Assembly: GCA_024640135.1 (NCBI GenBank)
Contig: JAHEFO010000012.1
Span: 1-35,485 of the forward strand
Reading direction: 5' to 3'
Source of the DNA: Acidobacteriota bacterium
GTDB taxonomy: Bacteria; Acidobacteriota; Vicinamibacteria; Vicinamibacterales; SCN-69-37
Length of the DNA: 35,485 bases
The notes beneath the pieces are model-generated. The model was not told the origin of the DNA, ran no database searches, and saw only the letters and a list, made by a program, of their open reading frames with translations. Within the stretch, counting starts at the first letter, position 1, and the number at the start of each line of letters is the position of its first letter. Of the stretch, positions 25,087 through 33,606 are shown in pieces. The position numbers and the translations under genes were made by a program.

Positions 25087-27855
25087 ATGACGCTGCGAGG
25101 ACTGCCCGGCCTGATCCTGCTGGCCGCGGTGTTGCTGTTCGCCGTGCCCTCGGTCGCGGGCTTCTACACCGATTGGCTCTGGTTCCAGGAACTGGGTTAT
25201 CAGGGTGTCTTCCTCCGCACACTGAAGGCCCAAATCCTGGTGTTCGCGGGCACGTTTACGTTTGCCTTCGTGTTTCTCTTCCTGAATCTGAAGGTCGCAC
25301 GAAAAGCACTCTCACGCCCGCAGTTCGTGCTCGGCACCACCGAGGACGGCCGGCCGATCGTGGTCGAGAGCCGAATGCTGGCGAATCTGATGCTGCCGGG
25401 CGCCCTCATCGTGTCGCTCGGTCTGGCGGTCACCGCGTCGACGAACTGGCTCGAATGGCTCAGCGCACTCAACGCCGCGCCGTTTGGTGATACGGACGTC
25501 CTTTTCGGGCGCGACGTAGCGTTCTACGTGTTTCAGATGCCGGTGCTCGACCTGGTCCGGCAGCAGGCGTTGGTCTTGACCGTGCTGGCCCTGGGCGCGT
25601 CCGCGTTCCTGTACCTGCTGTCGGGCAACGTGGTGATGGAGCCTCGGTACGGGGTGGCGTTCTGGCCCAAGCTCAACCTGGCATCGACGGCCCGGCGCCA
25701 TTTGTCACTGCTGCTGGCCGTCCTTCTCGCGCTGATGGCCTGGGGCACCTGGCTTGAACTGCCGCGCACGCTCATCACCGGAGCTGTGACGAACGTGGTG
25801 TACGGCGCGTCCTATACGGACGTCTACGCACGCGTGCCGTTCCTCCGTGTCAGTCTGGTCGTGATGTCGCTGGCCAGTCTGCTGTCCTGCTGGCAGGCGT
25901 TTTCACCGAGGCGCTGGCTGCTGCCCGTGGCGATTGGTGCGTACGTGCTGGTCTCGACGGCCGGAGGCGTCTACGCGAGCATCGTTCAGCGGTACGTCGT
26001 CGAGCCCAATGAACAGACGACGGAACAACCGTTCATCCTCAACAATATCGCCGCGACACGAAAGGCGTATGCGCTGGACCGGGTGGAGGAGCGGCCGCTG
26101 TCCGGCGATGCCGCCTTGTCCGCGGACGACATCATTGCGAACGCCGGCACCATTGAGAACGTTCGCCTGTGGGACCATCAGCCCTTGCTCCAGACCTTCG
26201 GGCAACTGCAGGAAATCCGCTCCTACTACGACTTCGTCAACGTTGATAACGATCGGTACACGCTCGACGGCAAGTATCGGCAGGTAATGCTCTCGCTGCG
26301 AGAGATGAATACCGAGTCGCTGTCAACCCGCTCCTGGGTCAACGAACGCCTGACCTACACGCACGGCTACGGCCTCACACTGGGTCCGGTCAATGAAGTC
26401 ACGTCCGTCGGCCAGCCCGTGCTGTTCGTGAAGGATCTGCCGCCGAAGACGACCGTGGATTTGCGTATCGACGAGCCCAGCATCTACTACGGTGAGCGGT
26501 CGAGTGACTACGTGCTGGTGAAGACGCTGAGCCCGGAGTTTCACTATCCGCGGGGCGAGGACAACGTCACGAATACCTACGACGGCACTGGTGGAGTGCC
26601 CGTTGGTGGATTGTTCCGGCGGCTGCTGTTCGCCATTCGATTCGGGGCCACCAATATCGTCGCGACCGGGCAATTGACCGGCGAGAGCCGGATCATGTTC
26701 TACCGGCAAATCGGTGAGCGCGTTCGCAGAATTGCCCCGTTCCTGCAGTACGATTCGGATCCGTATGCGGTTGTCGCTGACGGACACCTGTTCTGGATTC
26801 AGGACGCCTACACGACCAGCACGAACTATCCGTACGCCACGCCGTTTGGCGCGCGCGGCATCAACTACCTCCGCAACTCCGTCAAGATCGTCATCGACGC
26901 GTACCATGGCTCCACGGCGTTTTATCTCTGGGAACCGACCGATCCCATCGCGTTGACCATCGATCGCATCTTTCCCGGGATGCTCAGGCCGATGGACGAG
27001 ATGCCGGAGTCGCTGCGGAGTCACGTGCGATACCCCGAGGAAATATTCCGGGTGCAGGCTGCGGCATTCGCCACGTTCCACATGACCAATCCGCAGGTCT
27101 TCTACACCAAGGAAGATCAGTGGCAGGTGCCAATCATTGACGACGATGGAGGCGCCGCGCCGATGCAGCCCTACTACACAATCATGAGGCTGCCTGGTGA
27201 GACGGGGACGGAGTTCATCCAGATGTTGCCGTTCACGCCGCGATTGAAGGACAATCTCGCCGCCTGGATGGTGGCCCGAAGCGACGGCGAGCACTACGGC
27301 CGGCTCTTTGTCTTCCAGTTTCCGAAGCAGAAGGTCGTGTTCGGTCCACGTCAGATTGTCGCGCGGATCAATCAGGATCAAACGATCTCTCCCCAGATCA
27401 CTCTCTGGAATCAGCAGGGGTCGCAGGTCATCCAGGGCACGCTGCTCGTCATTCCGATTGAGGAGTCGCTGCTCTACGTACGGCCGCTGTACCTGCGATC
27501 GTCGGGCGGCAGGATTCCGGAGCTCAAGCGAGTGATCGTGGCCTATCAGGATCAGATCGTCATGGAAGAGACCCTCAATCAGGGCCTGGTTGAGATTTTC
27601 GGCAGATCAGTGGCGAGTGCGTTGACGCCGGACCTGCTTCAGGTCACCGAGGGCGGCGTGCCGGTGGAGACGGCTCCTCCATCAGCAGAGGCAGCCGTGT
27701 CTGTCAGTCCAGACCTGGCGGCGCTGGCCCAGGAGGCCAACGACCACTTCGAACGCGCCGCGGCCGCCCAGCGCGCCGGAGACTGGGCCCTCTACGGCGA
27801 GGAGATGAAGAAACTCGGCGAAGTGCTGGCGCAGATGGAAAAGATCAGGAGATAG
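25087..27855 (+). CDS. UPF0182 family membrane protein
   Basis: A 922-aa protein of the UPF0182 (COG1615) family, whose function is not established. Seven hydrophobic helices fill the first third (about 8-27, 48-71, 97-118, 158-180, 205-222, 251-268 and 278-300). A long extracytoplasmic region follows with family landmarks VWDHQPL-like VRLWDHQPLLQTFGQLQEIR (about 359-378), YYDFVNVDNDRY, and IYYGERSSDYVLV. The C-terminus ends in an Ala/Glu-rich coiled-coil-like tail (about 875-922). Length matches the family (about 900-1000 aa). The ATG has no good ribosome binding site close by. It converges with the metallo-beta-lactamase gene, leaving only four bases between stop codons. Confidence 0.92.
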   Translation: MTLRGLPGLILLAAVLLFAVPSVAGFYTDWLWFQELGYQGVFLRTLKAQILVFAGTFTFAFVFLFLNLKVARKALSRPQFVLGTTEDGRPIVVESRMLANLMLPGALIVSLGLAVTASTNWLEWLSALNAAPFGDTDVLFGRDVAFYVFQMPVLDLVRQQALVLTVLALGASAFLYLLSGNVVMEPRYGVAFWPKLNLASTARRHLSLLLAVLLALMAWGTWLELPRTLITGAVTNVVYGASYTDVYARVPFLRVSLVVMSLASLLSCWQAFSPRRWLLPVAIGAYVLVSTAGGVYASIVQRYVVEPNEQTTEQPFILNNIAATRKAYALDRVEERPLSGDAALSADDIIANAGTIENVRLWDHQPLLQTFGQLQEIRSYYDFVNVDNDRYTLDGKYRQVMLSLREMNTESLSTRSWVNERLTYTHGYGLTLGPVNEVTSVGQPVLFVKDLPPKTTVDLRIDEPSIYYGERSSDYVLVKTLSPEFHYPRGEDNVTNTYDGTGGVPVGGLFRRLLFAIRFGATNIVATGQLTGESRIMFYRQIGERVRRIAPFLQYDSDPYAVVADGHLFWIQDAYTTSTNYPYATPFGARGINYLRNSVKIVIDAYHGSTAFYLWEPTDPIALTIDRIFPGMLRPMDEMPESLRSHVRYPEEIFRVQAAAFATFHMTNPQVFYTKEDQWQVPIIDDDGGAAPMQPYYTIMRLPGETGTEFIQMLPFTPRLKDNLAAWMVARSDGEHYGRLFVFQFPKQKVVFGPRQIVARINQDQTISPQITLWNQQGSQVIQGTLLVIPIEESLLYVRPLYLRSSGGRIPELKRVIVAYQDQIVMEETLNQGLVEIFGRSVASALTPDLLQVTEGGVPVETAPPSAEAAVSVSPDLAALAQEANDHFERAAAAQRAGDWALYGEEMKKLGEVLAQMEKIRR

Positions 27856-27859
27856 TCCT

Positions 27860-28798
27860 TCACGCCTCGTGTGATGTTCTGGTTCTCCAGTACCGCGCCA
27901 GGCCGGCCCACGAGAAATCGAAACGGCCGGCGCGCGCGTAAGCCTCAGCCTCAGCGCGGCTCGTGGCCCGTTCCAGTTCGTCAACCACGGCAGCGGTGAA
28001 CGCGTCGGACCGCTTCTGGTCGGAGCCGTCGTTGGCGAGCGATGCCCTCACCCGGCGACTCCAGTCATCCATGAGACGCCACATGTCCTGCAGGTGCACA
28101 CGCGGCGACGGTTGCGGTCCGAAGTGCGTAAGGAACAACACGTCAGGATTCCATCCAAGGATTGTCTCGGTGCTGGTCTGCCACGCCTCGAGGTCGATGT
28201 CCGGCGGAGGCGTGGCGGGCAACACGACCCGACCGCTCGGACGGCAGATACCGGCCGTGTCGCCGACGAAGGCAAGACCTGCCGAAGGCAGGTAATAGCT
28301 GACGTGGTGCCTGGCGTGACCAGGGGTCCAGGCGGACTCCATCTCGTGGCCGACGACTGAGAGTCTGTTTCGATCGCCCAGCACCTGGATGCGGTCGGCG
28401 GGGACCGGCAGTATCTCGCCCCAGAGCCGGTCCATGTCGTCCTGGTAGAGCCGTGTCGCGCTGGCGATGAGTTTTGACGGATCCACCATGTGGCGAACAC
28501 CGTGTTCGTGGACGTAGACCCTGGCGGAGGCTGCGGCCTTCAGCACGTGGCCTGTCGCGCCTGCGTGGTCCAGGTGGATATGTGTCAGCAATACGGCCCG
28601 GACGTCCGGCCAGTCGAATCCCCTGGCGTGAAGGGCGGCCTCGAGCGCGTGTAGCGAGGTCGTGGGGCCTGGGTCGACAATGGCCACGCCGTCGTGGCCG
28701 TGAATCAGACCCGTGGCGATGATGCCCGCCTGGCCGGCAAAGTTGAGGTCGGCGTAGTCCACGCCCGGGGCAAGCGGAATCGGATAGGCTTTAGTCAT
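27860..28798 (-). CDS. Metallo-beta-lactamase-fold hydrolase
   Basis: A 312-aa cytoplasmic protein. The zinc-binding motif THIHLDHAG (His73, His75, Asp77, His78) is preceded by AIVDPGP. Further metal ligands are likely the His of WTPGHARHH, the Asp of FVGDTAG and the His of FLTHFGP. The C-terminal about 80 residues are helical. The overall pattern resembles glyoxalase II-like MBL hydrolases of unassigned substrate. The start at 28798 is the only ATG before the first conserved strand; an in-frame opening extends to 28948 but lacks family resemblance. Its start codon overlaps, on the opposite strand, the ATG of the thioredoxin-like gene. Confidence 0.88.
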   Translation of the reverse strand: MTKAYPIPLAPGVDYADLNFAGQAGIIATGLIHGHDGVAIVDPGPTTSLHALEAALHARGFDWPDVRAVLLTHIHLDHAGATGHVLKAAASARVYVHEHGVRHMVDPSKLIASATRLYQDDMDRLWGEILPVPADRIQVLGDRNRLSVVGHEMESAWTPGHARHHVSYYLPSAGLAFVGDTAGICRPSGRVVLPATPPPDIDLEAWQTSTETILGWNPDVLFLTHFGPQPSPRVHLQDMWRLMDDWSRRVRASLANDGSDQKRSDAFTAAVVDELERATSRAEAEAYARAGRFDFSWAGLARYWRTRTSHEA

Positions 28799-29375
28799 GC
28801 AGACGCTATTGTTGACGATTCTCGCCCTGGTTGCCGTTCCGCAGGCGCCACAGGCGATCGACGGCGCCGCCATGTTCGAGCAGGGACGGGCGTACGAGGA
28901 CTTCCTCGGTGCGGCTGACGCAAGAGTCGAGGTCTGGCAGTCCAACACCAGGAGGAGTCGTCCGCCAGTGGCCCTTGTGGACCGCCTGAAGAAGGCAAGC
29001 GACGGTCTGCGGTTCGTGGTGGTGGCAGTGGCGGCGTGCAGTGACTCGGTTCATACGGTGCCCTACGTGGCAGCCCTCGCCCGGGAAGCCGGCGTGCCGC
29101 TCCGGATTGTCGACGCCTCGATTGGTCGCCCCATCCAGAACGCGTTCAAGACGCCGGACGGCCGCGGCGCGACGCCGACCGTGGCCATTCTCCGCGGTGA
29201 CACCGTTGTTGGCGCGTGGGTGGAACGACCCGGGGCGCTGCAGACCTGGATGCTGGGGCCTGGCTCGGTCCTGTCGCAGTCTGAACGGCTCGACCGGAAG
29301 TTCGGCTGGTATGAATGGGACCGCGGCGAGTCCACGGTCACGGAATTGGTGGAACTCGTCGAACGGCTCCGCTGA
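28797..29375 (+). CDS. Exported thioredoxin-like protein with a single active-site cysteine
   Basis: A 192-aa protein with a short signal-like N-terminus (MQTLLLTILALVAVPQAPQA). The body resembles the thioredoxin family members whose motif sits at the end of a strand: FVVVAVAACSDSVHTVPYVA, with Cys81 in CSDS rather than CXXC. It continues with VPLRIVDASIGRP, and GRGATPTVAILR supplies the cis-Pro region. Loss of the second cysteine argues against classical disulfide exchange; a glutaredoxin-like monothiol or binding role is possible. It is followed by clpS seven bases later, so cotranscription is likely. Confidence 0.75.
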   Translation: MQTLLLTILALVAVPQAPQAIDGAAMFEQGRAYEDFLGAADARVEVWQSNTRRSRPPVALVDRLKKASDGLRFVVVAVAACSDSVHTVPYVAALAREAGVPLRIVDASIGRPIQNAFKTPDGRGATPTVAILRGDTVVGAWVERPGALQTWMLGPGSVLSQSERLDRKFGWYEWDRGESTVTELVELVERLR

Positions 29376-29382
29376 CGCTGTC

Positions 29383-29697
29383 GTGAGCAAGGATCAGTCA
29401 CAGACCGGCGACGTCGTCAAAGAACGCGTCGAGACGGAGAAGGACGAGCCAAAACTCTACAAAGTCGTCCTGATGAACGACAACTATTCGACGATGGAGT
29501 TCGTCCTGCATGTGCTCGAAAATGTGTTCCAGAAGTCACCGGCTGAAGCCTACCGGGTGATGATGCAGGTGCACCAGCAGGGCTCGGGAGTGGCTGGTGT
29601 TTATCCCTGGGAAGTGGCCGAAACGAAGGTCGAGACGGTGATCAAGATGGCGAAGGATGCCGGCTTCCCGCTGCGCGCCGTCATCGAGGAGGCGTGA
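29383..29697 (+). CDS. clpS: ATP-dependent Clp protease adaptor ClpS
   Basis: A 104-aa adaptor that delivers N-degron substrates to ClpAP. After a charged, disordered N-terminus (about 1-23) the core shows KVVLMNDNYSTMEFVLHVL, with the conserved NDNY/TM surface for substrate binding. VHQQGSGVAGVY follows, then EVAETKVETVIKMAKDAGFPLRAVIEEA. The start is GTG at 29383; the open frame extends upstream inside the thioredoxin-like gene but without family resemblance. The last 17 bases overlap the 3' end of the convergent nucleotidase gene. Its partner clpA starts 1.5 kb downstream on the same strand. Confidence 0.95.
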   Translation: MSKDQSQTGDVVKERVETEKDEPKLYKVVLMNDNYSTMEFVLHVLENVFQKSPAEAYRVMMQVHQQGSGVAGVYPWEVAETKVETVIKMAKDAGFPLRAVIEEA

Positions 29698-31159
29698 TCG
29701 GGAACGTGGCGGCCAGTTCCGCAATCAGCGCCTTCCGAATGTCCTGCAAGTCCTGTACGTGACCGATCAGCGGATGCGTGCGCGTCAGGAAGTCAAGATT
29801 CGCCTCGCGTCCGGTCATCAAGAACTCTGGCATCGCCACCGTATACCGCGTGGACGGGTTCAGCGGCTTGCCTTGCACCAGCCACTGATCACCTTGTGGC
29901 GTGATGCCCCATGTGTGTAAATAGCCGCCGCCGCCCCGATTCCTGATTCCGGCCTCCAGCACCTTGATCAGCATGGAACCAGGCATCGAGACACGGGTCA
30001 CGGCGCCCCCGAACGGCAGGACGCGAATGACGTCGTACTCGGTCACCGGTCCGGCTGGCAGTTCGTCGTCAATTCTGATGCTGCCGCCGTTGACAATCGC
30101 AACATCCACCGGCGCGGCCTCGCGCGCCAGAGCGTCTGTGATCACCTTTGTGAGCGCGCCAGAGCGGTTCCGCACCGCGGATTGCCGGCCATCCAGGCTG
30201 GATGTCAGGGTGGCGACGACCCGCGCGGGCTCGAAGCCGGCGCTCCGGAACGCGTCGAAGGCCGCGGTGGTCCAACGCGCCACTTCAGCGTCCACAGCCG
30301 GGTCGGAGGCGATCTCGCTGGTGATGGATCTGAGGCGAACTGACACTTCGGGCCGCCGGTCCGGCGGGAAGGTCATGCGGATAATGGCCAGTGTGCGCAC
30401 GTTGGCATCGGCCTTGACGATCGGAGTCAGGTTCGCGCCACGATGGAGCAGCCAGTTCTCGTGCTCGTGGCCACCGAGCACGAGATCAATCTCCGGAATG
30501 GCTGTCACCAGTTCCTCGTCGCCAGTCAGGGCCATGTGCGTCAGTGCGATGATGGCGTCCACCGGTCCGGTCGCCTGGATTTTCGCGATTGCCGCGCGTG
30601 CCGAGGCCACGGCTGGCGCGAACCGCACCCAGGCCCTCGGTTCCTCCATGGTCAGGCCAATGAGGCCAATTCGAAGCGAGCGTCCTCCGACGGAAACCGG
30701 GACGACGGCAAAGTCTTCTGTATGCGGAAACATGGCGCCGGTCGCATCCGTGACGTTCGAGATGACGATGTGGAAGGCGGATTGCTCCAGCCGGGCGCGG
30801 AACGCGGGCTCAGGCAGGTCGAATTCATGGTTGCCGAGAGTGGCCCACTCCAGGCCGAGAGCATTCAGCACGTCCACCATCTGGCGTCCGCCAATCGGCT
30901 CGTTGTCCACGATGGGGATTGCGAGTGCGGAAGGCGAGAGATAGTCACCCCCAAGGGTTGAGATGACCGGCGCGGTGGTGCGGCGCAGGTCGTTGAGGAC
31001 GGTCGCCACCCGTGCCAGGCCTCCGACGCGTCCCCCTTCGACGGGTCCAATCTCGTAGATGTCATTGAAATGCACGATGGTCAGGGCGGCCGGGGCGGGG
31101 CCCCCGCAGGCCAGCGGCGTCAGAAGGAGGACCAGCGGCAGGAGACGAAACCGGGACAT
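29681..31159 (-). CDS. 5'-nucleotidase/UshA-type metallophosphatase lipoprotein
   Basis: A 492-aa exported protein starting at ATG 31159. Its signal peptide ends in LTPLACG, a lipobox, so it is probably a lipoprotein. The metallophosphatase domain shows HFNDIY, GGDYLSP, TLGNHEFD, ALTHMAL and LGGHEHENW, the five metal-binding blocks of the calcineurin-like family. The C-terminal 5'-nucleotidase domain has NGGSIRIDDELPAGPVTEYD and the YTVAMPEFL segment. The likely role is periplasmic or surface hydrolysis of nucleotides or related phosphoesters. It lies on the opposite strand between clpS and clpA, overlapping clpS at its 3' end and leaving only 30 bases to the clpA start at its 5' end. Confidence 0.9.
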   Translation of the reverse strand: MSRFRLLPLVLLLTPLACGGPAPAALTIVHFNDIYEIGPVEGGRVGGLARVATVLNDLRRTTAPVISTLGGDYLSPSALAIPIVDNEPIGGRQMVDVLNALGLEWATLGNHEFDLPEPAFRARLEQSAFHIVISNVTDATGAMFPHTEDFAVVPVSVGGRSLRIGLIGLTMEEPRAWVRFAPAVASARAAIAKIQATGPVDAIIALTHMALTGDEELVTAIPEIDLVLGGHEHENWLLHRGANLTPIVKADANVRTLAIIRMTFPPDRRPEVSVRLRSITSEIASDPAVDAEVARWTTAAFDAFRSAGFEPARVVATLTSSLDGRQSAVRNRSGALTKVITDALAREAAPVDVAIVNGGSIRIDDELPAGPVTEYDVIRVLPFGGAVTRVSMPGSMLIKVLEAGIRNRGGGGYLHTWGITPQGDQWLVQGKPLNPSTRYTVAMPEFLMTGREANLDFLTRTHPLIGHVQDLQDIRKALIAELAATFPITPPR

Positions 31160-31189
31160 GAAGGAAAAATACTCCATAATCAGATCATC

Positions 31190-33472
31190 GTGTTTTCTGC
31201 TTCTGTCGAGATCGTCCTGACCATTGCGTACCGGGAGGCCGTGACGCGGCGTCACGCCTACCTGACCCTGGAACATCTCCTGTTCGCGCTGGCGCACGAC
31301 CAGGATGGCGAGCGAATCCTGAGCGCCTGCGGCGCCGATCTGCAGAAATTGCGTGAAGACCTGGGACAGTATCTCCAGCAGTCAATCGAGGAGACCAAAC
31401 GAGGCGAGGAGCGCGATCCGGAGCAGACCGCGGCGTTTGGGCGCGTCTTGCAGACGGCTGTGCTCCATGTGCAGAGCGCGCAGCGACCCGAGGTGGAGGC
31501 TGGCGACATTCTGGCGGCAATGCTCCAGCAGCCGCGAAGCCAGGCCGCGCGGCTGCTGGCGGCGCAGCACATTACCCGACTCGACGTGCTCGAGTACATC
31601 TCGCATGGCATTTCGAAGGCACACGTGCCCTCGGGGCAGCCGGAGGAGACCCTGGGAACGCCGGAGCCAGCCGAAGGGGCCCAGGCATCCGCGTCACGAG
31701 ATCCGCTGGCTGCTTACTGCACCAACCTCACTGAACGGGCCCATCTGGGGCGTCTCGACCCGCTGGTGGGACGTGTGGCGGAGTTGCAGCGCACCATCGA
31801 AGTGTTGTGCCGCCGCCGAAAGAACAACCCGGTCTTCGTCGGCGATGCGGGGGTTGGCAAGACGGCCATGGCCGAGGGCCTGGCGACGCGGCTGCTGGAG
31901 CCGGACGTGCCGTCGATCCTGAAGGGCGCAGAGGTCTTTTCACTGGACACGGCCGGTCTTCTGGCCGGCACGCGGTTTCGTGGAGACTTCGAGGAACGCT
32001 TCAAGGCGGTCATCAACGCGCTGGCTGAGCGCCCGCGGGCCATTCTGTTCATCGACGAGATTCATTCGGCCGTCGGCGCCGGCGCGACGACCGGCGGGAC
32101 GATGGATCTGGCGACATTGATCAAGCCGATCCTGACCGCCGGCGATCTTCGGGTCATCGGGTCGACGACCTTCGACGAATTCAAGCACGTCGAGAAGGAC
32201 CGCGCGCTGGCGCGAAGGCTGCAGCGCATTACCATCGACGAGCCTTCTGTGGAGGAGACCGTGCGCATCCTGTCCGGCTTGAAGAGCCGGTATGAAGCGC
32301 ATCACGACGTGGTGTACGAGGAGGCGGCGCTGGAAGCGGCGGCCAAGCTCGCCGCGCGGCACCTGCGTGATTCCCGGCTGCCGGACAGTGCGATTGATGT
32401 GATTGACGAAGCCGGCGCCGTGAGCCGGCTCAGTCGGGGGGACGGAGATGCGAGTGGCCCCGCCACCATCACGCCGGCCGAAGTGGAGGCTGTCGTGGCG
32501 AGGATGGCGAGAATCCCCGCGCGGCAGGCGTCGGCGTCCGATCGCGAGCGCTTGCGCACGTTGCAGGAGTCACTCGAACGGGTCGTGTTCGGGCAGTCCG
32601 AGGCCGTGACGCTGGTGGCGCAGGCGATCAAGCGATCGCGCGCCGGGCTCGGGGCGCCGGAGCGACCAGCCGGGAGCTTCCTGTTCACGGGGCCGACGGG
32701 CGTGGGCAAGACCGAGCTGGCGAAACAGTTGGCGCTTCAGCTGGGCAACGAGTTCGTGCGGTTCGACATGAGTGAGTACATGGAGAAACATGCCGTGGCC
32801 CGGCTGATTGGCGCGCCTCCAGGATATGTCGGGTTTGAGCAGGGCGGGCTGCTCGTGGACGCGGTGCGCACGCATCCGTACAGCGTCGTGTTGCTCGACG
32901 AAATCGAAAAGGCGCACCCGGATGTGTTCAATATCCTTCTGCAGGTGATGGATCACGCCACGCTGACCGACAACACGGGCCGCAAGGCCGATTTCCGGAA
33001 TGTCGTTCTCATCCTGACGTCGAATGCCGGCTCACGGGAATTGAGTTCGTCCGCCATCGGGTTCACGGACAAAGGCGGAGAGTCGGGGCAGCGGACGGCA
33101 GAGGGCCGGTCGAAGAGTGCGGTCGAGCGTGTGTTTTCCCCGGAGTTCCGCAACCGGCTCGATGCCATCGTGACGTTCAAGGCCCTGGCGCCAGCGGCGA
33201 TGGAGATGATCGTCGAGAAGTTCATTCTGCAGCTCGAGGCGCAGCTTGGCGAGCGGCGCGTAGCCATCACCCTGGAGCCCGCCGCACGCGAGTGGCTGGC
33301 GAAACGGGGCTACGATCCCGTGTATGGCGCCCGCCCTCTGGCGCGAGTCGTGCAGCGCGAAGTGCGCGACAGGCTCACGGATGAGATCCTGTTTGGCAAG
33401 CTCGAGAATGGCGGAACCGTGGCCATCGGCGCCGAGGATGATGCCCTCACGTTCAATTTCGAGGTGCCATGA
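31190..33472 (+). CDS. clpA: ATP-dependent Clp protease ATP-binding subunit ClpA
   Basis: A 760-aa AAA+ unfoldase, near the 758 aa of E. coli ClpA. The N-terminal Clp_N domain has two repeats (TLEHLLFAL near 27). AAA1 has Walker A GDAGVGKT at 218-225 and Walker B ILFIDEIHS. AAA2 has GPTGVGKT at 501-508, pore loop GYVGFEQGG and VVLLDEIEKAHP. There is no ClpB-type coiled-coil insert. IGF at 623-625 is in the place of the IGL/IGF loop that docks to ClpP. I chose the GTG at 31190 because translation then begins directly at the Clp_N domain; there is no strong ribosome binding site. The upstream open frame overlaps the divergent nucleotidase gene. The stop lies inside the first copy of the tandem repeat array. 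Confidence 0.95.
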   Translation: MFSASVEIVLTIAYREAVTRRHAYLTLEHLLFALAHDQDGERILSACGADLQKLREDLGQYLQQSIEETKRGEERDPEQTAAFGRVLQTAVLHVQSAQRPEVEAGDILAAMLQQPRSQAARLLAAQHITRLDVLEYISHGISKAHVPSGQPEETLGTPEPAEGAQASASRDPLAAYCTNLTERAHLGRLDPLVGRVAELQRTIEVLCRRRKNNPVFVGDAGVGKTAMAEGLATRLLEPDVPSILKGAEVFSLDTAGLLAGTRFRGDFEERFKAVINALAERPRAILFIDEIHSAVGAGATTGGTMDLATLIKPILTAGDLRVIGSTTFDEFKHVEKDRALARRLQRITIDEPSVEETVRILSGLKSRYEAHHDVVYEEAALEAAAKLAARHLRDSRLPDSAIDVIDEAGAVSRLSRGDGDASGPATITPAEVEAVVARMARIPARQASASDRERLRTLQESLERVVFGQSEAVTLVAQAIKRSRAGLGAPERPAGSFLFTGPTGVGKTELAKQLALQLGNEFVRFDMSEYMEKHAVARLIGAPPGYVGFEQGGLLVDAVRTHPYSVVLLDEIEKAHPDVFNILLQVMDHATLTDNTGRKADFRNVVLILTSNAGSRELSSSAIGFTDKGGESGQRTAEGRSKSAVERVFSPEFRNRLDAIVTFKALAPAAMEMIVEKFILQLEAQLGERRVAITLEPAAREWLAKRGYDPVYGARPLARVVQREVRDRLTDEILFGKLENGGTVAIGAEDDALTFNFEVP

Positions 33473-33600
33473 TTCCCCGATTGCCGATAGATTCCCCGAT
33501 TGCCCGATAGATTCCCCGATTGCCCGATAGATTACCGATTGCCCGATTGCTGATTTGTCGATAAACGATTACCGATTCCAGATTCCAGATTGCCGATTTA
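33471..33600 (+). repeat. 20-bp tandem repeat array between clpA and grpE, with degenerate tail
   Basis: The unit GATTCCCCGATTGCCCGATA occurs at 33490-33509 and 33510-33529, with a copy missing one base at 33471-33489. A degenerate tail to about 33600 is built from the words GATTACCGATT, GATTGCCGATT and GATTCCAGATT. The first copy overlaps the clpA stop codon (33470-33472). Base composition is lower in GC than the surroundings. No open frame or spacer-repeat structure is present. Confidence 0.85.
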
Positions 33601-33606
33601 ACCAAC

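Noticed and set aside
29964-30944. A 326-codon plus-strand open frame opposite the nucleotidase gene.
   Set aside because: Ser/Arg-rich without any family motif; the minus strand shows all metallophosphatase blocks and a lipoprotein signal.
31190-33472. ClpB or ClpC instead of ClpA.
   Set aside because: There is no ClpB coiled-coil insertion between the AAA domains and no ClpC-type UVR/M-domain; the length, clpS nearby and the IGF loop fit ClpA.
33471-33600. CRISPR array.
   Set aside because: The 20-bp units are directly adjacent with no spacers, and no cas genes are present.
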